DNA from: Polaromonas sp. CG_9.7
GTDB lineage: Bacteria > Pseudomonadota > Gammaproteobacteria > Burkholderiales > Burkholderiaceae_C
Reading direction: 5' to 3'
DNA: 64,000 bases
NCBI RefSeq assembly: GCF_015752205.1
Contig: NZ_JADOVG010000008.1
Location: forward strand, 62,001-126,000
The notes below the pieces were generated by a model, which did no database searches, was not told the origin of the DNA, and saw nothing but the letters and a program-made list of their open reading frames with translations. Positions 37,612-47,839 of the stretch are shown here, one piece after another. Position numbers and translations under genes: made by a program. Numbering within the stretch: the stretch's first letter is position 1; each line of letters opens with the position of its first letter.

Positions 37612-37893
37612 ATGCAACTGCTTTACGACTCGGAATCATTTGTGGTGGTACAGATTCACGCGAATGCGCCCGAAGACTCGGCACCCCGGCCGGCCGTGCC
37701 CCAACTGGCCCGCCACGGCTATGAAATCGTGGACAAGCGCTCCGGCAAGCAGGTTTACCTAGACGGTTCCTGGGCAGAGATGTTCCAGCAGCGCCTGAGC
37801 GGTTGGGAAAAGCAAACGCCCACGCAAGAAGAGGTTGAGGACACGCTGGAAGGCTACAGCGGCCTGGCAAACACGCCGGTTTCCCTGCACTGA
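37612..37893 (+). CDS. DUF3567 family protein
   Basis: This small cytosolic protein of 93 residues belongs to a betaproteobacterial family of unknown function. The conserved elements are MQLLYDSESFVVVQIHANAP, the central RHGYEIVDKRSGKQVYLDGS and the C-terminal PTQEEVEDTLEGYSGLANTP, ending in LH. The length matches the family. It sits 69 bp after the DUF3108 gene, possibly in the same transcript. No signal peptide or membrane segment is seen. Confidence 0.88.
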   Translation: MQLLYDSESFVVVQIHANAPEDSAPRPAVPQLARHGYEIVDKRSGKQVYLDGSWAEMFQQRLSGWEKQTPTQEEVEDTLEGYSGLANTPVSLH

Positions 37894-38011
37894 CCACTGG
37901 GTGAGTCCATCCGCAGCGAGAGCACCGTGAAGTCCGTGACGGTCCCGGACAAAAAGACCGCCAGATGCCAACCGCGCAGCAGCGCACCAGTCAAGGCTTT
38001 AGTATTCGGCC

Positions 38012-38890
38012 ATGCTGCTTACTTCCAGACTCTTTACACCCGTCCATTTCGCCGTACTTCTGGCCGCTTCCTCCGCGTTGATGACAGCGGGTTGTGCCGG
38101 TCGACCCGAACTGCCCATCCTTGAACAGACCGGCAGCCGTGCGGCTGCCCAGACAGCGACCCGGCTGGAGGCCTTGCTGCCCGCCGATGTGCTGATCGTC
38201 GGCGAGCAGCATGATGCGCCGGCACACCATGAAATTGAGCAGCAAATCGTCTCCAGCCTGGCGAGCCGCGGTCTGCTGGCCGCCGTGGCGCTGGAAATGT
38301 CCGAGGTCGGTGTCAGCACCGCGAAGCTCAAACCGAGTTCGACCGAAGAGCAGGCGCGCAGGGCATTGAAATGGGACGACAAGTCCTGGCCGTGGAGCGC
38401 CTACGGGCCTGCGGTGATGACCGCGGTGCGCGCAGGCGTGCCGGTGCTTGGCGCCAACCTGCCGCGCGACCAGATGCCGTCCAGCATGAATGACAGCAAG
38501 CTGGATGGACAGCTTCCCGGCCCGGCGCTGAAGGCGCAGCAGCAAGCCATCCGTCTCGGCCACTGCAACTTGCTGCCCGAGAGCCAGATCACGCCGATGA
38601 CGCGCATCCAGATTGCCAAGGACATCACCATGGCCGCTACCCTTCACCAGTTGCTGCTGCCTGGCAAAACCGTGGTGCTGCTGACCGGCAACGGCCATGC
38701 CGACCGCGCCCTGGGCGTGCCGCAACACCTGCGGGCCGACGTGAAGGCCAAATCACTGCAACTGCGCGCGGGCGATGGTGCGGCCACCGACAGGCTTGAC
38801 GCTTTTGACGGCGTCTGGCCGACGCCGGCATTGCCCGAAACCGACTACTGCGCCGAATTGAAGGCGCAGTGGCCTGCAGCCGGCAAGTAG
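38012..38890 (+). CDS. ChaN-like haem/iron-regulated lipoprotein
   Basis: ChaN proteins are outer-membrane-associated lipoproteins that bind haem cofactors. This 292-residue protein has a lipoprotein signal peptide with lipobox MTAGC (Cys28). The domain starts with ADVLIVGEQHDAPAHHEIEQ and continues with VALEMSEVG and the C-terminal VVLLTGNGHADRALGVPQHL, the typical ChaN motifs. A role in iron/haem metabolism is inferred from the family. The gene has no iron-uptake neighbours here. Confidence 0.85.
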   Translation: MLLTSRLFTPVHFAVLLAASSALMTAGCAGRPELPILEQTGSRAAAQTATRLEALLPADVLIVGEQHDAPAHHEIEQQIVSSLASRGLLAAVALEMSEVGVSTAKLKPSSTEEQARRALKWDDKSWPWSAYGPAVMTAVRAGVPVLGANLPRDQMPSSMNDSKLDGQLPGPALKAQQQAIRLGHCNLLPESQITPMTRIQIAKDITMAATLHQLLLPGKTVVLLTGNGHADRALGVPQHLRADVKAKSLQLRAGDGAATDRLDAFDGVWPTPALPETDYCAELKAQWPAAGK

Positions 38891-38932
38891 CTTGGTGCAG
38901 TCCCCCGGACAGCCAGGGGCGGCCGTTGCCTC

Positions 38933-39934
38933 TCAGGGTCGCAAAACGATCTTGGCCGATGCAGTGCGGCCTTCATCAAGGTCCTGAAAGGTGCGCTGCC
39001 CCTGCGCCATGGGCCGTTCCTCAACCCAGGCGAGGTCTCCGAACACGCCCGCATGCAGGGCGGTCACCGTGGCGCGCAAGTCGGCGGTGGTGTAGGTGTA
39101 GGTGCCCAGCAGCGTGATTTCAGACAATGTCAGCTTGCGCATGTCGATTTCGCTGGCCCAGTCCTGCAGGCCCACATGCATGACCACGCCACCGGGCCGG
39201 ATGGCGACAAAGGCCTGCTGGCGCGTCACCTTGGCGCCCACCGCGTCGAGCACATAGTCGTACTGATTTTCAGCGGGTGTCTGTTGGCGCGGGTCCAGGG
39301 TTTCACAGCCGACATGGGTTTGCACAGCCTCACGCCGCAGGGAATTGGGCTCGCTCAGGGTAAGCCGGACGACGCCCAGGTGCTTGAGCAGCAAGGCGGC
39401 CAGCATGCCGATGGCGCCGCCGCCGATCACCAGCACGCGGCATTCATGCACCGGTCGCGGCAGCACGCGCAGCGACAGGTTGACGGCGTGCCAGGCCGTG
39501 GCCGCTGGTTCGGTCAACGCAGCTGCCACATCGGACATGTCTTGCGGCATGGCGATGAGGGAGGCGGCCGGAATGCTCATGTACTCGGCATAAGCACCGG
39601 GCCGGGTCATGCCCACCATGGTGCGGTTGGAACACAGGTTGTTGCGGCCCTGCACGCAGTAGTCGCAGACACCACAGGTAATCAGCGGATTGCCGGTAAA
39701 TCGCGTGCCTGGCTTAAAACCAACTGCCGCCGATTCAACCACCGTGCCGACAAACTCGTGGCCCAGCACCAGTCCCGGTTTGCGCCGGGGGTCGTGGCCA
39801 TGCCACGCATGCATGTCGGAGCCACAGATGCCGACCGCATCAATTTTGAGCACCACTTCACCATCGGCCAGTTCGGGTCGTGGGAGTTCCTGCAGTTGCA
39901 GTTCATTGGGTTGGGTGTAGACCAGCGCTTTCAT
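38933..39934 (-). CDS. zinc-dependent alcohol dehydrogenase, likely part of sulfopropanediol/polyol oxidation
   Basis: This 333-residue medium-chain dehydrogenase has a catalytic zinc motif (VGICGSDMHAWHGHDP, then VLGHEFVG), structural zinc cysteines (ITCGVCDYCVQGRNNLC) and a Rossmann motif VLVIGGGAIGMLAALLL. The ATG at 39934 is preferred to the TTG one codon upstream. It is the last gene of the leftward hpsN-SDR-ADH operon. In 2,3-dihydroxypropane-1-sulfonate (DHPS) degraders, HpsN is accompanied by two DHPS 2-dehydrogenases, HpsO and HpsP, that interconvert enantiomers. This enzyme and the SDR upstream would fill those roles. The assignment is from context. Confidence 0.8.
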   Translation of the reverse strand: MKALVYTQPNELQLQELPRPELADGEVVLKIDAVGICGSDMHAWHGHDPRRKPGLVLGHEFVGTVVESAAVGFKPGTRFTGNPLITCGVCDYCVQGRNNLCSNRTMVGMTRPGAYAEYMSIPAASLIAMPQDMSDVAAALTEPAATAWHAVNLSLRVLPRPVHECRVLVIGGGAIGMLAALLLKHLGVVRLTLSEPNSLRREAVQTHVGCETLDPRQQTPAENQYDYVLDAVGAKVTRQQAFVAIRPGGVVMHVGLQDWASEIDMRKLTLSEITLLGTYTYTTADLRATVTALHAGVFGDLAWVEERPMAQGQRTFQDLDEGRTASAKIVLRP

Positions 39935-39957
39935 CAAATAACTCCTATTTCAGTTTT

Positions 39958-42065
<2,108 letters not shown>

Positions 42066-42096
42066 TCAATCAAACAAAAACGCCGTCAACCTCATT

Positions 42097-42110
42097 TGAA
42101 AGCGCTTACA
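42097..42110. promoter_or_regulatory. LacI-type operator upstream of hpsN
   Basis: TGAAAGCGCTTACA matches the LacI-family consensus TGNAANCGNTTNCA at every fixed position. It lies 62 bp upstream of the hpsN start and immediately after the transport-operon terminator. It is the reverse complement of the operator at 45731-45744 except for one base pair of the palindrome. Confidence 0.8.
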
Positions 42111-42120
42111 AATTCAGGCT

Positions 42121-42157
42121 TTAAAAAGCACCTCCATGACACGCATGAAGGTGCTTT
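42121..42157 (-). terminator. intrinsic terminator of the sulfonate transport operon
   Basis: On the minus strand, AAAGCACCT - 15-nt loop - AGGTGCTTT is followed by a run ending TTTTTAA (42121-42127). It starts 8 bp after the stop of the binding-protein gene. It separates the transport operon from the hpsN operon, which then needs its own promoter. Confidence 0.75.
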
Positions 42158-42164
42158 GGGTGAC

Positions 42165-43214
42165 TTACTGGCTGCGGTTGGCAAACTCGCGCAATTTGGG
42201 GTTTGTGTTGACACGCTTCATATAGACATCGGTGATGTAGTCAGTGCCCGGCGGTGTGGTGTTGATCGCGCCGGTGCCGCGCATGAAGGTGGCAATTTGC
42301 CCAAACCAGCTGTCCATGTCGGACGTACCCCGGCTGCGGTCCATATGGGCAAGCTGCTGCTCCAGGCTGAAGGTCGGTCGCTTGGCAAACTCTTTTTGCA
42401 GCGAAGCGTCGGAGACATTGACGCCGCCCTGTTCATAGAATTTGCGCATCATGACCAACGCTTCTGGCCGGTTGGCATTCATCCACGACCAGGCGCGCAG
42501 GTAAACGGCGAGAAATTTCGCAACTTCCTCGGGATTCTGCTCGGCGTACTCACTGCGTGCCACCAGCGCACCCGGCACAATGGCGCCGCCATCCTTGCCC
42601 GAGCAAAGTTGTACAGCGCCAGCCTTTTCTTCCACCGAATAGGTGTTGGGCGCCCAGAGTCCGGCCAGGTTGGCGCCGCCCGAAGCCAGCGCCGAGATGA
42701 TTTCGGACTGGCCCATGTTCTTGATCATCACGTCCTGCTTGGTCAGCCCGTACTTTTTCAGGCACGCCTGAACGGCAAAATCTCCGGTTGAATTGCTGGT
42801 GAGCAAAATCGTCTGGCCTTTGATCAATGCCGGATTCTTGGAGAACTGATCGGCCATTTCCTTGCTGACCATCAGGGTGTTGGCGTCCGATTCGTCATTG
42901 GTCAGGCCAATGGTTTTAATGCCGAAGCGCATGTGGCCCAGCACAGCCGGCACAGAACCTGTTCCGCCCACATCCCATGACTTGGCCGCAGCAGCAGCCA
43001 TCTGCGGTACACCGGCCGGGAAGATGCTGAACACCGGCTTGAGCCCCACTTCAGCCCACCAGTTCTTCTCTGCGGCAACAAAAAACGGCAAGGACCAGTA
43101 CAACGCCGGCTGGTAGCTGACCTTGATTTCGGTGAGTGGTGCCTGCGCTTGGGCGCACAGCGTGGCGCTGGCGACAAGGGTGCCCAGCAAGGTGTTGCGC
43201 AAAAAAGTTTTCAT
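42165..43214 (-). CDS. NitT/TauT-family ABC transporter substrate-binding protein
   Basis: This 349-residue periplasmic binding protein has a signal peptide (MKTFLRNTLLGTLVASATLC, cleavage near AQAQA) and the SsuA/TauA-like core IKVSYQPALYWSLPFFVAAE, with the ligand-loop region AAAKSWDVGGTGSVPAVLG. It is the last gene of the permease-permease-ATPase-SBP operon and is followed by a terminator. Homologues bind taurine, alkanesulfonates, nitrate or pyrimidine precursors. Linkage to hpsN suggests a C3 sulfonate such as DHPS. Confidence 0.85.
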   Translation of the reverse strand: MKTFLRNTLLGTLVASATLCAQAQAPLTEIKVSYQPALYWSLPFFVAAEKNWWAEVGLKPVFSIFPAGVPQMAAAAAKSWDVGGTGSVPAVLGHMRFGIKTIGLTNDESDANTLMVSKEMADQFSKNPALIKGQTILLTSNSTGDFAVQACLKKYGLTKQDVMIKNMGQSEIISALASGGANLAGLWAPNTYSVEEKAGAVQLCSGKDGGAIVPGALVARSEYAEQNPEEVAKFLAVYLRAWSWMNANRPEALVMMRKFYEQGGVNVSDASLQKEFAKRPTFSLEQQLAHMDRSRGTSDMDSWFGQIATFMRGTGAINTTPPGTDYITDVYMKRVNTNPKLREFANRSQ

Positions 43215-43257
43215 GGGAATCTCCTGAAGTTATAAGTACAAAAATCCGGTGCCGGTA

Positions 43258-44055
43258 TCAATGGATTGCCGCTTCATGCTGGTCGCGGAGCAATTTCCAT
43301 ATCTGGGTGCGAAGGTGAACAAAAGTGGGCTGGTCCATGACGTCCTCAATGCGCGGCAGGGCGTCCCAACCCTCGGCTTCACGAATGGATTTGATGTCGA
43401 TGATTTCCCGGATCGTGCCCGGCCGGCGCGACATCACCACGACGCGGTCGGCCAGGTAAACCGCCTCTTCCACCGCATGGGTGATAAACAGCACGGTGCG
43501 CGGATGCTTGCGTGCCAGGCGTACCAGTTCTTCCTGCATCACCACGCGCGTCTGGGCATCAAGCGCGCCAAAGGGCTCATCCATCAGCAACACCTTGGGG
43601 TCCAGCACATAGGCTCGGGCAATCGCCACCCGCTGCTGCATGCCACCCGAGAGCTGATGCGGAAAAGCCTTTTCGTAGCCCTTCAATCCCATCAGATCGA
43701 TGTATTGCTCGATGCGTTTTTTCCTTTCGGGCGCCGCGATACCCAGCGAATGCAAACCGAACTCGATGTTGTCCCAGACGGTTTTCCAGGGGAAAAGCGC
43801 AAATTGCTGGAACACCACCGCACGGTCTGGACCGGGGCGAGTGACCACTTCGTTGTCCACCATCACATGGCCGCCCGTGGGGTGTTCAAGTCCTGCCGCC
43901 ATGCGCATGCAAGTAGTTTTACCGCAGCCCGACGGCCCGACGATGGCGACAAACTCGCGGTCGCCGACCTCCAGGTTGACGCCCTTGAGCGCAACAAAGT
44001 CCTGGTTGCCCTGGTGAAAGGTGCGCTCCACGTTGTTGAAATGAATGATGGCCAT
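43258..44055 (-). CDS. NitT/TauT-family ABC transporter ATPase
   Basis: This 265-residue ATPase has Walker A GPSGCGKTT, Q-loop VFQQFALFPWKTV, signature LSGGMQQRVAIARAY, Walker B LLMDEPFGALD and the switch His in FITHAVEEAVYLADR. These are typical of SsuB/TauB subunits. It energises the import system with the two permeases upstream and the binding protein 43 bp downstream. Its specificity is set by the binding protein. Confidence 0.93.
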   Translation of the reverse strand: MAIIHFNNVERTFHQGNQDFVALKGVNLEVGDREFVAIVGPSGCGKTTCMRMAAGLEHPTGGHVMVDNEVVTRPGPDRAVVFQQFALFPWKTVWDNIEFGLHSLGIAAPERKKRIEQYIDLMGLKGYEKAFPHQLSGGMQQRVAIARAYVLDPKVLLMDEPFGALDAQTRVVMQEELVRLARKHPRTVLFITHAVEEAVYLADRVVVMSRRPGTIREIIDIKSIREAEGWDALPRIEDVMDQPTFVHLRTQIWKLLRDQHEAAIH

Positions 44056-44089
44056 AGGTTTCCTGGGCTAAAGTTTTTTAAGGCCGTGT

Positions 44090-44872
44090 TTACAGTCCAC
44101 GACGGGTTTCAATCGTCTTCTGCAGACGCTGCAGCAGCACATCAATGACCAGTCCCACCAGGCCGATGGCGATCATGCCGCTCATCACCGTGGCGGTAGA
44201 CAAGCCAGCCTGCCCCTTGACCATCAGGTAACCGACCCCGCTGGACGCCACAATCAGTTCCGCACCCACCAGCGATTGCCAGGCTAGACCGGCAGAGATG
44301 CGCAGGCCAGACACAATGGATGGAACGGCTGCAGGAAGCATTACCTGCGTGATGCCGCGCCAGGGTCCTGCGCCCAGCATGCTGGAAGCTTCGATGTATT
44401 TGCGGTCCACATATTTGGCGCCGCGGTAGGTGTTGATCAGTACCGGCGGCAGTGCCCCCATGAAAATGATCAGGATTGGCCCGCCAATGCCGGTGCCAAA
44501 CCACAGTGCGGCAAAAGGCACCCAGGCAATCGGCGCGACAAATCGCACAGCTTCAAACAAAGGCCCGACAATCTTGTCCACCCAGCGAAACCAGGCCATC
44601 AGCAATCCCAGCGGGATGCCGACACACACCGCCAGAATGAAACCCATGGCAAATCGTTTCAGGCTGGACAGCAGATGCATTTGCAGCGTGTAGCCCGCAA
44701 ACGGCTCATGCGTCAACTCGATCAGGCGCGAGAAGATTTCCCACGGCGCGGGCAAAAAAGTGCGCGGCACCAATCCCGACAAGGCCATGGCGGACCAGAG
44801 CAAGAAAAATCCGGTGGCGCCCGCCAGACTCAGGGCCCAGAAGCGGCCTGCGGGCAAAGGGGATTGCAGCAT
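44090..44872 (-). CDS. NitT/TauT-family ABC transporter permease (second)
   Basis: This inner-membrane permease of 260 residues has about six helices. The BPD-type coupling loop KYIEASSMLGAGPWRGITQV docks the ATPase. The start directly follows the stop of the preceding permease gene with no gap. It is of the SsuC/TauC class, and two different permeases probably form a heterodimer. Confidence 0.9.
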   Translation of the reverse strand: MLQSPLPAGRFWALSLAGATGFFLLWSAMALSGLVPRTFLPAPWEIFSRLIELTHEPFAGYTLQMHLLSSLKRFAMGFILAVCVGIPLGLLMAWFRWVDKIVGPLFEAVRFVAPIAWVPFAALWFGTGIGGPILIIFMGALPPVLINTYRGAKYVDRKYIEASSMLGAGPWRGITQVMLPAAVPSIVSGLRISAGLAWQSLVGAELIVASSGVGYLMVKGQAGLSTATVMSGMIAIGLVGLVIDVLLQRLQKTIETRRGL

Positions 44873-45709
44873 TTACGTGTTCCTCCATGGCATCACTTTT
44901 TTCTCCAGCCAGCCCAGGCCCAGCGTCATCAGCCAGCCGGTCAGGGCCACGCTCATCATTCCGACCAGGATCATGGGCGGGTAAATGTCCTGCGCGCCCT
45001 GGTTCAGGATTTGCCCCAGTCCCGCGATGGCACCCACCAGTTCAGCCGCCACCAGAGTCGTCCACGACGCCTGCAATGACAGTCGCAGCCCGGTGAAAAT
45101 GCTGGGCATCGCCCCGGGAATCAGCACCTCTTTCCAGTAGCGCCAACCGGTGATATTCAGCATGGCACTGGCCTCCAGCAGCGGACGCTCAATCTGGCGC
45201 ACGCCGCTGAAAGTGTTGATAACCGAAGGCACAAAGGCGGCCACGAAAATCACCATCACCTTTGCGGCATCGCCCAATCCAAGCCACACGATGGCCAGCG
45301 GAATCCAGGCCAGTGGCGGAATCGGGCGCAAAAACAGGAAAGCCGGGTTGGCCAGCGCCTCCACCGTGCGGCTGGCGCCCATAGCCAGCCCCAGCACCAC
45401 GCCCAGGGTAGATGCCACCACAAAACCCATCGTGACGAGCCGCACGCTGCGCAGCACATGCTCGTGCCAGCGTGCACTGCTATAGCCCTCGAACACAATC
45501 TGTTTCCAGGCGGCCAGGGTTTCAGCCGGGGCTGGAAACCGCATGCGAGAAATCAGGCCCGAGCCATCGGTCAGTCCCCACCAAATCAAAACCAGAATGC
45601 CCAGGGTCAGCAGTACACGCAACAACCCTCGGCTCCACGAAAAAAGTAGGGGGCCCTTCTCAATGGAAGGGCTGGCGGCCAAGGGCTGAACGGTTTTCGC
45701 AGATGTCAC
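44873..45709 (-). CDS. NitT/TauT-family ABC transporter permease (first)
   Basis: This SsuC/TauC-class permease is the first gene of the transport operon, 278 residues with the coupling loop RPLLEASAMLNITGWRYWKE. I set the start at a GTG (45709) with GGAGAG 4 nt upstream, not at the ATG at 45790. A consensus promoter (TTGACA at 45768-45773, AATAAT at 45744-45749 on the minus strand) and a LacI operator lie between the two, so an mRNA from that promoter would not include the upstream ATG. If transcription starts further upstream the protein would gain 27 residues. Confidence 0.85.
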   Translation of the reverse strand: MTSAKTVQPLAASPSIEKGPLLFSWSRGLLRVLLTLGILVLIWWGLTDGSGLISRMRFPAPAETLAAWKQIVFEGYSSARWHEHVLRSVRLVTMGFVVASTLGVVLGLAMGASRTVEALANPAFLFLRPIPPLAWIPLAIVWLGLGDAAKVMVIFVAAFVPSVINTFSGVRQIERPLLEASAMLNITGWRYWKEVLIPGAMPSIFTGLRLSLQASWTTLVAAELVGAIAGLGQILNQGAQDIYPPMILVGMMSVALTGWLMTLGLGWLEKKVMPWRNT

Positions 45710-45730
45710 CAAACTCTCCAGAATTGATTT

Positions 45731-45773
45731 GTAAGCGCTTTCATTATTCGACGCTCGACCATTGGCTGTCAAT
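45731..45773 (-). promoter_or_regulatory. promoter and LacI operator of the sulfonate transport operon
   Basis: The minus strand has a perfect -35 TTGACA (45768-45773), an 18-bp spacer and -10 AATAAT (45744-45749), giving a start near 45737. The operator TGTAAGCGCTTTCA (plus strand, 45731-45744) is a perfect LacI-family match covering the start point. Repressor binding there should block transcription initiation. Confidence 0.8.
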
Positions 45774-45831
45774 AAGGTGTGACCGTTCATTTATTAGAGT
45801 AAACCCGGTCACTGACAAGTCAAATTAAAGC

Positions 45832-45845
45832 TGTAAGCGCGTACA
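45832..45845. promoter_or_regulatory. LacI-type operator upstream of lacI-family gene
   Basis: TGTAAGCGCGTACA is a palindrome with TGTA/TACA ends and the central AGCG/CGCG core of LacI-family sites, 10 bp before the regulator's ATG. It differs from consensus at one fixed position. It suggests autoregulation, or looping with the site at 45731. Confidence 0.6.
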
Positions 45846-45855
45846 TTTAAATCCT

Positions 45856-46893
45856 ATGACTACGCCTGAAAATAGCCACCCCACCATTGACGATGTCGCC
45901 CGCCTGGCAAGCGTATCGACCGCGACGGTGTCACGCGTCCTGAACCGGCCCGAGTCGGTTAGCGAATCCTTGCGAAAGAAAGTCACTGCAGCTGTGGCAC
46001 AGCTGGGCTATGTGCCACATGCCGGTGCGCGTGCGCTGATGCTGCGGCGTTCCGGCACGGTCGGCGCCGTGTTTCCGACCGTGGACAATGCCATCTTTGC
46101 CACTGCGATTGATTCGCTCCAGCGCCGCCTGGCGCAGTCGGACATCCAGTTATTGATTGCCACCAGCGGTTATGACAAAACCAGTGAAATGCGCCAGGCC
46201 ATCAACCTGGTTACCCGGGGGGCTGATGCGCTGGTGCTGTGCGGATTCAGCCAGCATCCCGACCTGCTGCGCTTCATGGATCAACGCAGCCTGCCCTGTG
46301 TCCATGTGATGGTCCATGCACCGGACAACCAACATATCAGTGTCGGCTTTGACAATGTTGCCGCCATGGCCCAGGCAACGCAATACCTGATCGATCTGGG
46401 TCATCGCCACATCGCCATGCTGGCCGGCGTGACGCTCGACAATGACCGTGCATTGCAGCGGGTCGAAGGCGTGCGTCGGTCATTGCAGGCGGCCGGGCTG
46501 GATTTGCCAGCCGGGCGCCTGGTGGAACGAGCCTACGCGCTGGCCGATGCACGAGACGGGCTGCGCCAGCTGATGGCGCACCAGCCAGCACCCACGGCGG
46601 TGATCTGCGGCAACGACGTGCTGGCCTTTGGCGCCATGCTGGAAGCGGCCAGCCTGGGCTTGCAGGTGCCGCACGACCTGTCCATCGTGGGTTTTGATGA
46701 CCTGGAGATGGCGCGGCACCTGCAGCCCGCACTGACCACCGTGCGGGTTCCCACGCAAGCCATGTGGAGCACAGCGGCCGACCGTCTGGTGGCCGCAATA
46801 CGCGGAGAGTCGGTCCAGCGCAGTACCAAAATCGACGTGGCGCTGGTGGTGCGCCAGTCCACCGGGCCGGCGACATCAGGCAAACAGGGTTGA
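45856..46893 (+). CDS. LacI-family transcriptional regulator of the sulfonate cluster
   Basis: This 345-residue repressor has an N-terminal helix-turn-helix and hinge (residues about 10-65: TIDDVARLASVSTATVSRVL, then YVPHAGARALMLRRSG) and a periplasmic-binding-protein-like effector domain ending LVVRQSTGPATSG. It lies divergently from the transport operon. Three operator-like palindromes, at its own start, at the transport promoter and upstream of hpsN, define its probable regulon. The inducer is likely the transported sulfonate or an early product. Confidence 0.93.
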   Translation: MTTPENSHPTIDDVARLASVSTATVSRVLNRPESVSESLRKKVTAAVAQLGYVPHAGARALMLRRSGTVGAVFPTVDNAIFATAIDSLQRRLAQSDIQLLIATSGYDKTSEMRQAINLVTRGADALVLCGFSQHPDLLRFMDQRSLPCVHVMVHAPDNQHISVGFDNVAAMAQATQYLIDLGHRHIAMLAGVTLDNDRALQRVEGVRRSLQAAGLDLPAGRLVERAYALADARDGLRQLMAHQPAPTAVICGNDVLAFGAMLEAASLGLQVPHDLSIVGFDDLEMARHLQPALTTVRVPTQAMWSTAADRLVAAIRGESVQRSTKIDVALVVRQSTGPATSGKQG

Positions 46894-46946
46894 AGCCAGC
46901 GGGCATTCAGCCGCTGCAAAATATTCCATCCCGGCAAATCCCGATC

Positions 46947-47696
46947 TCATGGCATGGTCAGGCCGCGCCACAGCAGGCTGGTACTGCCGGCGATCAACAG
47001 CACCCACACCGCCTGAATGACGCGTTCCGCAGGCATGCGCGCATGCAGATGGCTGCCCGCCAGATAACCCAGAATCGCACACGGCAGCAACGCAAACGCC
47101 AGCGGCAGCAGTCCGTCCTGACGGTAAAACCCGCTTCCGGTGAAAAGCACCAGCCGGATCAGGGCGGTGCCGAAGATCAGCACGCCAATGGTCGCGCGCA
47201 TCACGGTTTTGTCGGGCAGGCGCCGCGCCAGGTAGATCATGTAAACCGGCCCGCCCGTGCCATACAGCGCCGTGAACGCGCCACCCACCATTCCGGCGGG
47301 CACGGCCCACCGGGACGAAATGGGTGCAGTCACCGCCTTGCGCAGCAGGCTCCAGCTGGCGTAAGTGAGCACAAAGATGCCCAGCACCATCAGCAGCCAG
47401 CGTTCGCTCACCCGTACCAGCAAGGTCACACCCACCACCATGCCGATCAGCAAAAAAGGCAGCAAGCGCAGCAATTCGCCTCGGTCCAGGTATTTGCGGT
47501 TCTTCAGGCCCAGCAACAAGCCGGCAAAAAGATCAAACACCAGCATCATCGGCACGGCAAAGCGCAAGGGAAAGAAATGCGCCAGCAGCGGAATGGCAAT
47601 GATCGCCGCGCCGAATCCGGTCAGGCCGTACACGGTGTACGCAACCGTCACGATCAGCGCGGCGCTCAGCAGCGTAAGCCAGGGCAGGTCGGTCAC
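46947..47696 (-). CDS. TauE/SafE-family anion exporter
   Basis: This 249-residue membrane protein has about eight helices and the TauE/SafE repeat feature YGLTGFGAAIIAIPLLAHFF near the N-terminus and GMVGGAFTALYGTGGPVYMI in the second half. A GTG start at 47696 is used. Members export sulfite or organosulfur anions released in sulfonate breakdown. Convergent with the LacI gene, it probably disposes of sulfite from desulfonation. No LacI operator was seen upstream of it. Confidence 0.88.
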   Translation of the reverse strand: MTDLPWLTLLSAALIVTVAYTVYGLTGFGAAIIAIPLLAHFFPLRFAVPMMLVFDLFAGLLLGLKNRKYLDRGELLRLLPFLLIGMVVGVTLLVRVSERWLLMVLGIFVLTYASWSLLRKAVTAPISSRWAVPAGMVGGAFTALYGTGGPVYMIYLARRLPDKTVMRATIGVLIFGTALIRLVLFTGSGFYRQDGLLPLAFALLPCAILGYLAGSHLHARMPAERVIQAVWVLLIAGSTSLLWRGLTMP

Positions 47697-47839
47697 GCGC
47701 TCACGGCCTTGCGTTGGCAGGCGGGCGCCGTGAGCGCCAGCATTGTCGCTGCAGCCAGCCGTCTGAGGGCATCACAACACAGGCGCACAAACCTGCTGCT
47801 GTCGGGGTAAAACGCCATTGCTTGACACACATGGCCCCT

